A stretch of 64,000 nucleotides of DNA from Amphibalanus amphitrite (lineage: Eukaryota; Arthropoda; Thecostraca; Balanomorpha; Balanidae). The stretch lies in NCBI RefSeq assembly GCF_019059575.1, contig NW_024881532.1, positions 372,001-436,000 on the forward strand, written 5' to 3'. The notes beneath the pieces were generated by a model. The model saw only the letters and a program-made list of their open reading frames with translations, was not told the origin of the DNA and made no database searches. Shown in pieces: positions 12,101-27,100 of the stretch (positions are counted from its first letter, which is position 1; each line of letters begins with the position of its first letter). The position numbers and the translations under genes are program-made.

Positions 12101-15100
12101 CGCGTACCGATGGCGTCCTGGTTGTCGACGTAGCTGATCTTCTTGACGCCGAGCCCCTCTCGCTCGTAGAGTTCCTGTTCGTCGCGCAGGATGCGCTGGT
12201 TGAAGAACTGCTGCAGCTTCTCGTTGCAGTAGTTGATGCAGAACTGCTCGAAACTGTTCACCGTGAAGTACTCTGGAGGTGAGTAGGAGACACGTGGAAC
12301 CGTCAGTGGAAATGAAATGAATAACGAATACAGCAACACGGGATTCGACGGAAACGGGTCGACGATGACACTTATGCGCCAAGGACAATAATTAGCACCG
12401 GATAAATCCCAATCCACGGACAGCTAATACCTATTCAACATCAACGACAAAAACGTTAAATTCTAAACCGGACTCCGGGCACGTTGGCGACCTCTGCATT
12501 GGTCCCACCACACTCGGCCCCGGCGCTCCCAGCCCCCTCCCCCCATCCCCTCCGATCGTCCCCGAGACAGTTCGCCACTGACCGAAGCCGGCAATGTCCA
12601 GCACGCCGATATAGTAGCTGGACGAGCTGAACGGGATGCTCTGGTTGATCACAGACACGATGTAGTCGAACAGGCGTGAGTAGATGCCCTTGGCGAGCGC
12701 GTCCCGAGCGCTGTGCGCCTCGTGCGTCTTCAGCGGCACCCTGTAGTCAGCCCCGGGTCGAGGTGAGGTGTTAGTAAGGGATGCAATGCACAGCAGCATG
12801 GCGCGGGCGGGGCGTAGTTACGGGTGGTGGGAACTTGAAGGTACACCATCACCTGGGAAGGTGTGCTAGTACGTATGCAACGTAGGTAGTAACGCAGGTA
12901 AATGGAACGTTTGTCCGCTACTTAGGGACGTAGGTATATAATGGCCGAGCTCTCCGTCAGTTTGAGCCGGTAGGGACCGCAAGGCCAAACAATTAGCGAC
13001 TTCAGCACCGGGTGGTAGGTAGTGTCAGTTACGGGAAGGAAAGACAACGATGATTCGTAAAACCTAGACGTAATTCTCAGAATTGTGTAGCTACGATCCA
13101 TGCATCATTCACAGCAGCCAAGGGAAGTCAAAAAGCACTCGTGCTATTACTGTACCACACTATCAGCTCTTGACTCCCTGCCACTACATGCCCCACCGCG
13201 CGGCCCTCCCGGTACCCGTTCCTCACATGATGACCGTGCCCTTGGCGCCGCCCTTGCTGGTCTGCATCACACGCGAGAGCAGGGCCTGGTTCAGCTCGTC
13301 GGGATCGACGCCGAGCAGCGCGGCCGCCGTGGCCAGAGACTGCTCCGACGATGGAGAGACCATACAGCCACCTGGCGGAGAGAAGAGCAACTGATACTTC
13401 CGACTTCTGAGCCAGACAAACAGAACAATAGCGCACGAGCGCGACATTGCATTTGAATGAGGTGTTTTGAACAAAAAAAAAATAGCATTCATGATACTTC
13501 AGTTCAACCTACTTTGCACAAGTTACGGATCAGGAAATCCTAGTGAAGACACGCATGAGGACTTTTTGCAGAGGCCCCATGACATTGGAAGCCTTGGGAA
13601 CAGAGTGAAGAGGCTCGGAAACTGGCCAAAAGTAGGGGCGACAGAGCTTTAGATGGTAACTCGAACATACATGGTCCTACTCTCCCCTATCTTCAGGTTC
13701 GCCCCGGCATCTTCGACCTCAGGACTGTGTCCCCAGTTTTTCTCACCTTTCCTGTCCTCGGGGTTGTCCTCGAAGGCGACGTTTCCCAGGTGGAGGACGG
13801 CCGCCACCGTCGTGTAAATGTCCAGGCGCTGCTTTTCACCCAGACCAATAGTAGCCAGCGCCTGACGAAACACAACGATCGGCATCAGTGGAACAGTTCA
13901 CATCATCCGCCACTACACATCAGGGTAGCGTTTTATACCTTAATAATTTGACAAACCTTTCTTCAAATTAAGACAACACGTAAAATTGCGAGCGTTCCTA
14001 CATCCTATCCCATTATAGGGAAAGACCAGCTTTGTCAGCATATTCATATTCACGCAACACACTCTTCCACGGCTCCGTTGATGAATCACGCCCGCCGTGA
14101 CACACCCCACCATCACCCACCTTGTCGAGCCGGGCGAAGTCCTTGGCGTCGTCCAGGTTCGGGTCGCTGAGAGGACCCTTCTTGCGGTGGTCGGCGCTCT
14201 GCCGGTCGGCGTTCATCGACTGTTTGCTCTCCTTGTCGGCAAAGTACTGCGTGCAGCCCAGCCGGGTGTACTGCAGTGCAGAGGGACAAGAAATATTTGT
14301 CAATGTCACGGGAGAGTGCAAGTGACGCACACAATGTTTGATGAACTCAGTTGACACGTAATCTGCACACTCATGATTCTACATGAATCGTATCCAATAC
14401 ACGCACAACGGATAGTTGCATAAAATGCACATAGCAGCCTCCCCGACTCTGCCCCCTACCATCCGCCGCACAATGACTTAAATTGTCACCCCACGGCCTC
14501 TCCATATTTGCGTGTATCATCACCGCCACACCAGGCACCCTCTCCACTCTACGCCCCGCACCATCCCGTCGCACCTGGAAGTGGTCGGGGCTGCTGAGTC
14601 GCAGCTGCTTTCGCAGGCTGTCGGGCGCTCCGGCGCATATCTGGTAGAAGATGTGGTAGTTCCGCTCCTCCCGACTCTGACCAACGATCCGTGACCGCTC
14701 CAGAAGGTAGTGGGAGATGTAGCCGCCCACCACAGACATGCGGTCGTTGAAGTGGATCTCGATGAACTTGCCGAATCGAGACGAGTTGTTGTTGCGAGTC
14801 GTCTTGGCGTTACCGAACGACTCCAGAATCGGGTTAGCTGTAGGAAAGTCGAGATGTTGGTTAGCTTTTGGTTCATTTTTTATGTGTGTAAAAAGTTAAT
14901 TATCAATCCTACAAATAAAATATTACAATGTATTCACTGGTTGATTCACGTTGATTAGTCATAACACATGGAGGAACAATCATGAACGATGGAACCCCGA
15001 GCCATCAGCGGATAAATCCAGCCGGAAAAAATGTGGACACTGGACAGATAACCTACGACTCAACCAAGTCAGCTTTACCCTCGCTACTGAGCAAACTCAA

Positions 15101-18100
15101 CACCAGACAACAAACAAAACACCAGACAAACACGTCACAGCTTCCCAGCCGGCATTGCACACGAAACTCCAAACATCCCGTTCCCGAGCCAAAACAAAAT
15201 AAACTTCAGTCACATAAAACACAAGCCAAATAAACGTTCTAGACTTCAACAGCCATCCAAAGCTCATCCACGCGGCCCTCCGCTCTTAAGGCCGCCGTCC
15301 ACTGTGCGGAACGCGTGCGGTCCGTACGGAATTTAACACAGAACCCTATGGGCGCATCCGGTCCGTACGGAAATCGTGTGCGCTCCGTCCGGACCGCATC
15401 CGAACGGCAATCAGCTGTTGATTTTCCGTCAGCTCTCCGCATGCGTTTCGGATGCGGTTGCTACGGAGACGGAAGAGTGATGTCCGACGCGTTGAACTTT
15501 TCTGCGGAAAACGCATCCGGAACGTCCGGAACAGACGTGGTTTGGGGCCGTATCGGAGTCAAACATTGTGAATTGTACGAAAAATTGGAACTCGATCATC
15601 ATGAAGTAAGTGAAAATTATTTCCTTAGAATGGCAAGAGTATTCGCTGCTGGTTACTTGCAATATTTTATTTGGTAATAAGTGATAGGAAACATTTATTA
15701 GCTCTCCGCATCCGGACCGCATCCGGACCGGATGCGGCCAGCGTGCGGCGACATTCCGGACGGACTCCGGACGGAATTCCGTCGCAGTGGACGGCGGCCT
15801 TTATTCCGTGTCCCCGAGGACACTTCTCCAGCATGCCTCAGGTTCGTCCTCTAGAGCACAACCCATTTCGGTCCTCCCGAGCACATTCCTCAATACTCCA
15901 GCCACCATTTGTTCCCTATACGCAGCTATCAACCTCCCACCAAGCTCCCCGGCGGCTGCTCACCCTGCAGTATCCTGGCCTCGATCTCTCCGGCCGCGCT
16001 GCCCCACGACTTGCAGAGGTAGCGCAGGATGTACTTGGTCGACTCGGTCTTGCCGGCGCCGCTCTCACCAGACACCACCACACTCTGGGACTGCTTCAAC
16101 ACCTTCATGTCGCGGAACGCCTTGTCGGCTGCGAAACAGAAGGAGCGAGTCAGTCGATACTGGATGGAATCTTTCTACTGTGAGTGCAGGTAAGGGACAA
16201 ACAGACGAGTATGCGCATTAGTCAGATTTAGGATTTATAATATAGATGACTGGGTGTATCTAAAATCGATTCAAAAAAGTTCCGCTGCCTCCTGGCAATA
16301 AGTCAATGTATCGTTAGCTGCCGGAGTTAAGAACATTTTCAAATTGCTTCCTGCTTGGCTCCACAAATCGCGAAGGGCGAAAAGTAGGAAACGGAATGAC
16401 TCAAAAGGGTAGTGACGACACCGCCAGTGACGAAACCACTCTCTTAAAATGCTTCAACAGCATAGTGAAGCAATGCAGCATCAAGCATGTGAAATAAGCT
16501 TTCGTCAGTCACGCCAGTGCTGACTGCTGATGCATAGGCTTGACCTTTCTTTTGTTTTGGATAATGGTGAGGACAAAGGGCTTTCATTCATAATCAGAAC
16601 TGGCAAAAATTGAATTCAAACCATCCAGCCTATGCCAACTTGAGCGCTATCTCCTACGATACCCATCTAATTTCACCCCGTGTCCAACTGCTGACAAAGG
16701 GGGCGGCACCGCGCCGGGCGGCGGGCGGCGGGCGGGCCAGCGGCGGGTGGATAAGATAGCGTCACCTGGTCGTGGCGGTAGCGGCGAGCATGACATCACG
16801 ACACTCTGTCCGGCCGGCCGGTCGGCCGAGCGGCGTATCTACCCGCCCCGCCCCGCTCGCCAGGGTCGCCGATAGTGCGGTCGGACGGATGGTGGACGGG
16901 ATTAGGGGGGACAGATGGGGCTCGAGGTAGGGGACCCAACAGGGCCAGATAATTATACACGGGTGTAAACAGACCTAATGGAATTAAGAACAAAGGACTG
17001 TCCAGGAGTTTATGCGACTGTTTATCCAGTGTGAGTAGTTTAAATGGACAAGTTATGTGGACAAGTCCTAGCCAAGTGAGGATTGTCACGCAGACCCCAT
17101 CCACAGTGGCACGCGAGCTGACGCATGATTGAAAATCCCAAACAAACTGGAGTGAAACACATGGCATGCACCTTCTATAAATGCAGTAGCTCACTCGGTG
17201 TATACTTTTAGGAGAGGGTGAATTATCGAATCGGCATTAACCACATTTTTAAGGCAATAAATCGCTGAAGCTCTTAATAAACTGAGAAGCGGAGCATCGA
17301 AATTTTAACTCCATCTCTCAAAAAACGAAAAATTGATCGTGATCGGAGATTTGAGACTCGGCACCGGCTAAAGGTAACGTTTAACTGCAGCTTTCATATT
17401 CATTTACCAGTGTCTGAACACTCAACAGACCCGTGCTGTTCATAACTCACCGATGGCGAATACGTGCGGCGGCAGCGTGCCCAGGGACTTGCCCTGGTAC
17501 TTTTTGATGACCTCGGACGAGTAGAGCTGCCGCATGTCCTTGTACGGGTTCACCGCCAGCAGGATGTTGGCCACGTACGTCTGCGGAAGACGAGGGAGGA
17601 GAGCGTGACTTACGGCATGGATGAGAAATGTACAGTTACAACATGGCATTTACAATACACAGCCATGCTTGTGGGGGCTGGAGGTTATAGCCACTGGGTG
17701 GCTAGGATCCCAGCCAAACCGGAGCATCGAGCAACCATAACACACGAACGTTTTCTTTTTTATAACATGCATTCGCAAGTTAGATTGCTCTTGTCTTCTT
17801 ACAAGGTTAAAAAAAAAAAACATCTGCTAAGTCCTTTGTTATGATTCATGGCCTCCGACTTCGGACAAACGTCGGCCCTGATCCGGGGAGGACAAAGACG
17901 TCATTTGTGCCGCCGCAGCGATTGTTCCATTGTGATAATGCTCTTGTTATGCCACATACCCTCATAATTACCATTTTGGCCTGTCTGTCGTACAGGCAAA
18001 ATACACGCAACAGATACAAAACACAAGCAAAAACAATGCAGAGCAGCTAAATGTCACATTCCCGCACTACATTCCATAATCCAGTACTTCATTCCAAATG

Positions 18101-21100
18101 GTACTAGCAGGCGCTCTTACTGAATCAAGGCCAAGACAGAGCCAAGCCGTCGGGGTGGGGTTAGAAGCTTATGGCCAATCACCAAGTCAACAAGGTTTGA
18201 TAGTGAATAGCATCGGGTACCAGTCACAGGCATTAAGTACAACAGCGATAGCCGTTACGATAAGAGGGATTAAACCAAACAGACTCGTTCATCAGAGCAT
18301 ACAAGTGGCCATCACAATCATCCGTTTTTAAGTGACCCATGAGAACCTGATGCAATGCAGACTTTTGCATGACGGACATTGGGCACATAAGTTTACAACG
18401 CCACCATTGTCCACCAAAAATTTCGCATTCCATGCCAAGCCCTCATATGGGTGAAGGTTAATTCCCTTTGGCTTGCCCTATTCGCTGCACCGAAATACAA
18501 CGAGTCAACGGACATTCTCAGGACGCGCAGTGCTCGGGACCTAGACCGAGATTCAGACGACAGCTTGCACCTCACAGAACTACTCCACAGTCATGTCGCT
18601 CTACCTCAGAGCCATCACCGTCCCTCTATCCTAGAGCAGTTCCGCAACAGTCCCAGCTACATGCATACCATTCGATGGTCGTGACACAACAGCGCTACCG
18701 TCCAGCACCCGGGCATGTCTACAAAAACGACCACCCCGAAATCAAGACTATTCCATTAGCGACGAACTCGAGGTTCCAACTTCCAATTATTTCCTATCAG
18801 GGACTGACTCGGCATCCCGGCTAGTTCCCAGCAGTCGACTGCTTTAACATCCTGACTAGCCGACACCGACGAATTATTTGACCACAGGTAACCCCGGGTC
18901 AACCCAGACGGGTGACGGACGTCTCCCAATCACGGCTCCGCCAATCTGACGCACCAACAGCTGGGTGATCGGTGAGGCATTAAAACGCCTAGCCGAAGAG
19001 CGGCGTTCGGTCGTGGGTTCGCCACTCCGTAACGACACAAACAGGATGCAAATGGGAGAGCGGCGCCGTAGCGCGACGACTGTGACGTCTGAGGTTTCAC
19101 GGCGGTGGAAATTGAGAGCGGCGCGTCTGGCTCAGGTTTCATCAGCGACACTGCTAGTATTGTGATACGAGTCCCCCTAATAGCAGACCATACGCATTAG
19201 ACAGCTCCAATTGATGGAGGATACGTCAAGTCTGGGTAACTAGCGGCTCTTGGCTCGCCTGTCTTCCGTCTGGGTAACCAGCAGAAGTCAGTGGAAAAAC
19301 GCCCCACCACCTGTTCCTGACATGCCTGCCACCACTCGGTAACAAGAGCGGTGGAGGCAGCAGCACGACTCCCCTCTCCACCGGTCGCCGACCCGTGACC
19401 CTCAATGATGCGGGCGTGACCGTGACCCCCTACCCACACTCCTCCCCCAAACACAGCGTGGCACCGGCCGTGAGCACGCCGGGTACGGTATGGTGCCTCC
19501 TCTATCGGTGCCACAGAACTCCGATACGGCGCGTGCCTCGGAACCGATACCAAACCCGGCCGCCGGGTCAGGGGGCGTAGAAGACAGGGAGGGGTAATGT
19601 AACGTCGTGTGTCGAGAGGCTGGAGGTATAAGGGACCCTCCACTACATCCGCAGTGACTCACTCCGATCAAGGGTACAGTTCTTGAATTAATAAATAAGC
19701 AAATCCGGGTAAGGCGTCCATTCCACACAGACAGCAGTAGCCAGTTTCGGTTGTCTAGCGAGATCTTATCCACACGCCCCCTCCCCCCCCCACCCCCACC
19801 AAAAAATGTCTTCCTAGACATGACTTTCCACCTGTTTCGCCCTGCCAGTCAACTGTCATTCAGCGGCGATGACGCTTATCTAGGAGCCCTAAAGAAATCC
19901 GCATCATAATCAGTAAAAAAAAACTAGGCCTGTCATATGGGATAAAACTGTCAACATCCGCTCTTCATCCATTTTCATCACGTCGCCTCTTAGCGGAAGC
20001 TTGAAGTAAACATTTAAATTAACATAAAACCCCGAACATCATCCATCTGACATCACCACCTGCTGCTAACCCCTTCCTGCCGACGGCGCTGCTGCCGCAG
20101 GCCACTGCTGCCAGGCACTAACCATCACCAGTCCCCAGTCCCCACCACCCGACCCGCCGCCACCACCGCCCACCATCGACGCGCCGCCGCCGCCGCCGCC
20201 GCCGCTATCCGCGTCGGTACAGATGACTGCTGGTGCGTGACGACTTCGTGGCCATGGCGGAAACACACACTGGTCGTGACTCGCTTCGATCGCAGCAGGG
20301 CAGGCTACGTAGCCGCGGAGGGAGGCACAATGGCCACGACTTCACGATCGCGGCAGGGCAGGGACAGGCTTCGTGGCCATGGCGGAACACACGCTGGTCG
20401 GTGGTCTCGGTCTTCAACCCTGGCAGGGTATATTTCGGGCACGACCGGATCGGTTGGCCAAACAAGGTTGGCCGGGACCTGGCGAGGCCCGCCAGGTTCT
20501 TGTGTGAGGAGTATCAACAGTCAATACAAGATCGGCTAGAGACCTGAGAGAGGCCGCCAGTTGCCCGCTGTGTGCTGAATCGGCTGACGCGACCTTGCAA
20601 CATAGCTCAGTGCAGCAAAGCATAACCCAGACCTTGCAATGTGCATCATGGCGAGACTCGACAAAATGACGACCTAATCCACGTTGCTATACGCCAAAGT
20701 GCCAGTCGGATCAGATTGGAACACTCTTCGTGATAGTCTAATGCAAGAAGACTCCTCAGTCTGGTTGATCCTACCTCGGCAAACTATTTTTGTGGGCGGC
20801 CTTGCTGATGGGTACGTCTGGCGCATGTTAGAGGGCAGGTTCTGAATATGCGGCCAGTTGTTCCATATAGTTATCTCATATGAAATAATACAAAAATGTT
20901 CCCAGAGCAATGACCCAGTCCCAGCTGTCTGCCCCCCCCCCCCGCCAAAAACATCCCCTCACAGCCTTCGACAGCCCCCCCCCCCCCCGAGCGGTGACGC
21001 GACTTACATAGATGGCGTCCCGTCCGTAGCGAAGCCGTACGTTGTTGAGCAGTGTGGCTTCGTTCAGGTTCATCAGGGCACCTGCCGACACGCCAAGAGA

Positions 21101-24100
21101 ACGGTCAGAATACAGAAGGCACGGGGCGTAGTCAGAATAGAACTAGTTTCTAATTTCCAGATTCCCTTATGTTTCTTGTGCATACTGATCAAACAAAATT
21201 CCCTTATGTTTCTTTTGCGTACTGATCGGATCAAACAAAAGCGTTAAATACGCCGCCGTTATTCAATTAAGTTCCTTCCGGTGTCGAAAAACATTTTCAG
21301 CTCTTATAACCGTGGGAATGCCCCAACTCATAACAAGCTTCCTGACGCTAATAACACTTCGAACAACATCGCCAGGACAGCGATTGGTCGTAGAATGACA
21401 TCGCCCCGCCGGAACGCGGAACAACTCGACACACAAACACGCTAATGTCTGTACCAGCTGGTGCGCAAACGATCGCCATCTAGCAGTCGCTCAGTAATAA
21501 GTTTCAGTTAAAGGGACCCTCCCACCTTCAAAAAAGTTAATGAATTGGCTGAAAGTGATGTCGCTCGGTTCAGAAAGAGCAAAAACGAATATCTACCAAA
21601 TTTCATCGAAAAATATTCACCGGTTTTCAAGATATTAGACTTTTACTTTTGTTTACTTTTTGGGATCTCCGCTGTTCCTAGCGACTTTTTTTGAAAGTGC
21701 GGCATTTGTTGCGCGCAAAGCAGCATATACCACCGCGTGCTACAAAACGTTTTAGTCAAACATTTAACGGACGTTCGAAAGCCTGATGACGTTATCAGAT
21801 TCCCGTAATGGTTAAGAGATAGGGACCACGCTGGTCCCACCCTGCAAGTAAAGGGAAAAAATTTCTTGAACACCATAAAGCTGCGGGGGTTGCGACCAGG
21901 ATACCTAAATGGTGGTTTCTGAGCCTGGCCGCAAACTTGGCAGTTGGCTATCTCAACTCAAAACTAATGTTAAGGTGGGAGGGTTCCTTTAATACAGCGT
22001 CAATGGGGCGGATCCGAGATTCACTAATGGAGGCTCGCTCAGTCAAATTCATACCTTCGTGCATTCAGCCACCCTAATATAGAGTTCACGGCAAAAACGG
22101 TGGGCTGATCCGGGGTGGTGACCCGGGTCAGAGGTCACGCTCAACGCTGTGCCGCCCACAGGAGGTCAAAGGTCGCGTCCGGTTCGGACCGTGTGCTGGA
22201 GACGGGGCACACGGTCTGGACAGTAAGGTGCCCCGGCGAGCCTGACATAGCAGTCGACTGGAGCTACACTATGGACATGAGGTAGTGTTTGATGACTTGA
22301 TGACGAGTAAAGAGATATTTCATATTCAATACGCTCAAAGTATCACATAACCGAAATGCGGTTGGACCACACGACTACTGTCTGTTACAATACACACATT
22401 TTCAATTTAGCTCAGGACCGCCTGACGACTTTCGGAAGCGCTAACGGTTCACCGTCCTCGGCTGGCCACTTGGAGGGAGGACATCCGGTCCCGCTATCAT
22501 CCGATTGTCCATCAGTGGCTCTCGTGGCACTGTGGGAACCTCAGCTGACACCGTACCCAGCTGTTCAAGGTCACACTAATCCGCTGCCCGGGCGGAGATG
22601 GCCTGCTTTTTCTGTGTCTCGACGCGTCACCGCGGCACTAAAGATAACGACAAGATAACGATAGAATGTGTGACGTAGGTGATTCTCGGTCGTATCCGAC
22701 GGAAAACTTGTTCGGCACGGGGGAACAGGCCAGGTGACAGCCAGGACGGGTGGGTGAGGTCAGGTCAGGTGACATTTTCACAATCACTGAGGGTCACGGC
22801 TAGCCACCGGGCCAGTCAGGAAAGCAGATAAGGGACAGGCCAAACAACCTCTCAGGAATCCTTAGTCACATTGCGATCGCGCTGACCTCGACCTAAGGTC
22901 ACGTCACAGCCTCGCTGACCCCTGCCTTAGGACACATGACATCCTCATTCCTCGCTGACCTCTGCCAATGGTTCTATGACACACGGCAGTCGCCGATGAC
23001 AGCCACCAGTGCCACCTGCCGGTCTACAGGGAGAACTACCACCAGTAACAGGTGGTCGGTCGGCAAGCTAGCGGAACGCTAATCGCCCTCTTCCTCTGCG
23101 GACTGAGCTGAGCGCGTCGGACCGCGAGGGAGCCAGACGCACTCGGACGCAACGAATCCGTCTGCAGTGTTTGAACAGCTGTCCGCACAGTTCAGAATCG
23201 ACCCCGACGCGTCTCCTACAATGGAGTTACTAGCTTTGGCAAATATGACGACCCTGGCAAAGCAGCGTTATTGAGTCCGGCACGCCTAGCCAAAACATTA
23301 CAATTACATTCTGTCATTAAATAGTAATCAGACTTCCTCGTAACACTCAGATAGTTGGCCGCCTATTCGTCTGTTCTAATCCTGTGATGACGATAAAAGC
23401 AGCAATCGGCACATCCGTCTGATTGTTCGCTAATCGGCATTTTTGGTTGCCTATCAGATTGAAGATACGATCAACAAACGGGACTCGGGTGTTATCGAGG
23501 CCCCTCTAAGTAGAAATAAAGCCGTTGTGATGTCCATCCACCCACTCAAGTTACATCGAACATTTGCAGGCGCTGGACAAGCAGTTTCAAATGGACCTCT
23601 AGGGTTGGTACAATGCAGACTGCAGAAAATCGTACATTCAACAACAGTCGTTAATGCTTGAAAAGTTGTTTCACAGCGCGACCTTCATCCCGGCCCCGGC
23701 GCTGTGACCATTTCAGTCGCGGCGCGTGGCCTTTCATCGTCACCCGGCCCGACTGAACCACCGACCGGGTCCGTGACGATCACTGACCCCGGTACAGGTC
23801 AGCCGCGCGGAACGGGGCGGCACCGGCACCGACGGCACTGGCACCGGCAGCGGCACTGGTAGGGGCACAGGCAGTGGCAGCGGCACAGACACTGGCGAAT
23901 GTAGCCACAAATGTATCGAATCGGTGGCGAAGGAACGAAGGAGGTCGAGCTTCAACTTCGGCTCTGTACTTTGATCAATATTCTCTGTGGTTCTCGTTGA
24001 GGCCGCTTTATGTGTCCGCATAAAAAAAAACAAGAACCTTGAAGTTCAGTCTCATCCGTCCGGTGAATGCAGTCAGTCTGGTGTCACGGGCGACGTCTGG

Positions 24101-27100
24101 GGGAGCGATGATATCTCGCCAGCTGGCCGACCGGCGCGGTGATGAGCCTGATTGTTCCGTGGATGACACGGGTTTTGCCGTGCCATCCTACAGCGGCGCA
24201 GGCGCTCGCAATTCCAGTCAGGTGTCCTTACTAGAGAGGGTCATTAACAACGAGCGCTGGACCCATTTCTGCGGTCGGGCACCAGCGCGCTAGGAAAATG
24301 GAACTGTCGCCCAAGGACGGTTGTACGGGACCTACATAGTACACACAAACAGCTAGCCTGGAGAGGCCGAAACTCGCCCCCGGGCTTTCCCTACGGCCGC
24401 TGTCCGTCTTCCCATCCTTCCGTCTGCCTCCTTATATCTCCCTGCCGTGCGTTTATCTCAGTCCGTCTCCGTCTATCCCCCAGCCCGTGTGTCTCCGTCT
24501 CCGCGTCTGTCTCCATCACACAGCTGGCGTCTGTCTCTGTCTGCCTGTGGCCCAGCTCTGTGCCTCAGAGTTGACACCCCACCACCTGCTACACCGCCGC
24601 CGTCCGACATACATCCCCGAACAGACAGCCGCCAGACACATCGCCCACAAAGTCAGTCGACACACATCGGCTAGCGGGCCATCTGACGCGGCCCGCCGGT
24701 AACTGCTCGGCTGGGGAGGAAACGTTCCTTGCATCGTGAGGTGGTAGGTGAGGTGGCGAGGATTTCCAACTTAAAAGGCATCGCGTCCTTGCGTATCCAC
24801 AAGTAGTTGCTTAGAGAGTAAACAAAACACAGGAGCTGTACGGACATAAAGGCGTCCAATGTTTATCGCAAACGAAATAACTACAATGAAAAACGACAGT
24901 CGTGCGGTGTGGTTTGCCATCAAGTATCATAGCGCAGGATGACAAGGGGCACAAAAAGTTGCCTTGCCTTCGACCGCATTCCACATGGATTTCATCAAAG
25001 CATTTATGATGATCGCATATCCACGCGTCTGTCATGATGCAGTGGATCGTCGTTTTAAGCCTTTGTCAGCCGGACATGCCTCTGCGCTCATTCCCTATCC
25101 GTCTGAGCCGGCTGGCGTCCCTGGCGGCGTCACCCGCGGCTCACGCAGCGACCAGCGGTGTGTAGCAGCGACGCGGCCCCACGCCACGCCGGCCGGCACC
25201 ACGCCATATGGCGTTCGAGCGAGGGCCGCCGTACGTCCGTAGGGGAGGGAGGGAGGGAAGGATGGGAGGGAGGAGGGAGGGTAACGGCGGGACCTCTGGC
25301 CCGACCGACTGGCGCGTCGGTGATCCGGAGTCGGTGTCCGCACTGAACGACACCGAGCAGCGTAGGCGGCCGGGGTACTGGGGATGAGCGGGAGCGAGTC
25401 GGAACTACTGCCAACCAGCAGCGCATGTAGGAAGTAAATAAGCCCGTCACGCATGCAGAGACAAAAGCTGCAGTTCAAGGCTCCCATTTCACCCTCCTAT
25501 TAGCGATGGGTTGAGGATGTGTAGGCTGCTGAGCGAGCCATGAGAAGTAATAGTGATCGAGCTGCCAGGTTCTTCTAACCGGCTGGCTGAAAGTCATTGC
25601 TATCATCAGAGTCACCATGACCTTCACACTCGGTTGTCTCCACGGCGATGGTTCTCAGACAATACACCGCAGGAGGCTGGCTTTCCCAGCCGGTTGCCGC
25701 GAGTCTCCGTGGACGAGTTATTCTCGCGGCAACGGCCCATCCTGTCAGTCAAGTCACCGGCGACCAAACAATGCTCGGTCGACTGATCCAGCGAACATGA
25801 ACGAAGTCGCTCAACTTCTCCAGCGCTGAGCCGCGCAAAACACGACTTTTGTGCGAGGAATGTCAACTCAGTACAGCTGATAGACGTCTCAAGGCCTCGT
25901 GGTTGGTTTACGAAGTAGGACAGTTATTACGGTTATCATCGACTCAGCATCATGACTAGGTGATTACGATTGATGGTGTTTGTGATGTACAAACTGGTAC
26001 ATCTAACGGTAATTGATCAATGGAGAGCCGCGGCCACCTGACGCTGTCCTCCCTGTCATGACAGTCAGCCGCATATGGTAGCCCACTTATGGCCCCTCAC
26101 ATATGGCATCAAAATATGATGGAACGTTTCTTGGCACTGTGGAGCTAGAAATACAAGTTTGTGTCCATCCTGGCACTGGCTGCATTGCTGGTAGGTATGC
26201 GTTGTAATACTGTGCAATGTGCATCAGAGTCTGACGCCGAAGTGGATCTGCCGCCAAGCTCCATACAAAAGTGTGGTGCTGTCTTATCGGATTATCCAAG
26301 AAACGTCCCCAGTACATGTTTCTGAAAACCTTGCACAGTACCAGACGCTGATTAGAGGACGATAACGGCCATAGGTATGCGCTCATGAAATAATCGCAGA
26401 GATTCGCCAATCCCGAGCTCGGGCAGGTGGGTACCTCGGTGTGCCTCCATGAAGATCTGCGCAAATCGACAGCATTACTGCCTAATCAAATGATTAGGTC
26501 CTAAGATTAGACATACCGTCCATATTGACATAGGCATTATCGTGTATCAATGGAGGGTGTCGACATGTTGCCAAGATCTCCGACGCGTGTCATGTCAAAA
26601 TACACGGCAAATACAGACGATAGTAGCGACAACTGATTGAAAAATGGGACGGTGTATGGGTCAGCAGCGAACTGAAGATATGCATTGTGCTAAGGCTGGC
26701 AGCAAGACGAACAATTTAGGTGTCCTAGCCAGGGAAGTGAGCACGGTACAGCCGTTCAATCATCACTGTTCAGTGTTCAGAAAATGTTTTACTAGTCAAT
26801 CCACAATCGCAGCTGCCAACTGGAATGGCAGTCAGCCAAATCAATGAAAGATATGACACAAAATTGAAACTAAAACGTCATACTTATTTCGGCATGAGTG
26901 GAACCTTCCTTCTCTGAGAGTCATGGCAATGAACACTACATCTGACCCTGCACTGGCCGCAGACCCGGTAGCAGAACTGTATCATATCTTGGGTCTAAAA
27001 AAAATCTGATCTGCCTAATGTCTATCACCTTACTTTCTGAAAACATTACATCAAGGCGTCTGACTCATAGCGCAACCTTGGCTGGTTTCCATTTCACGCT

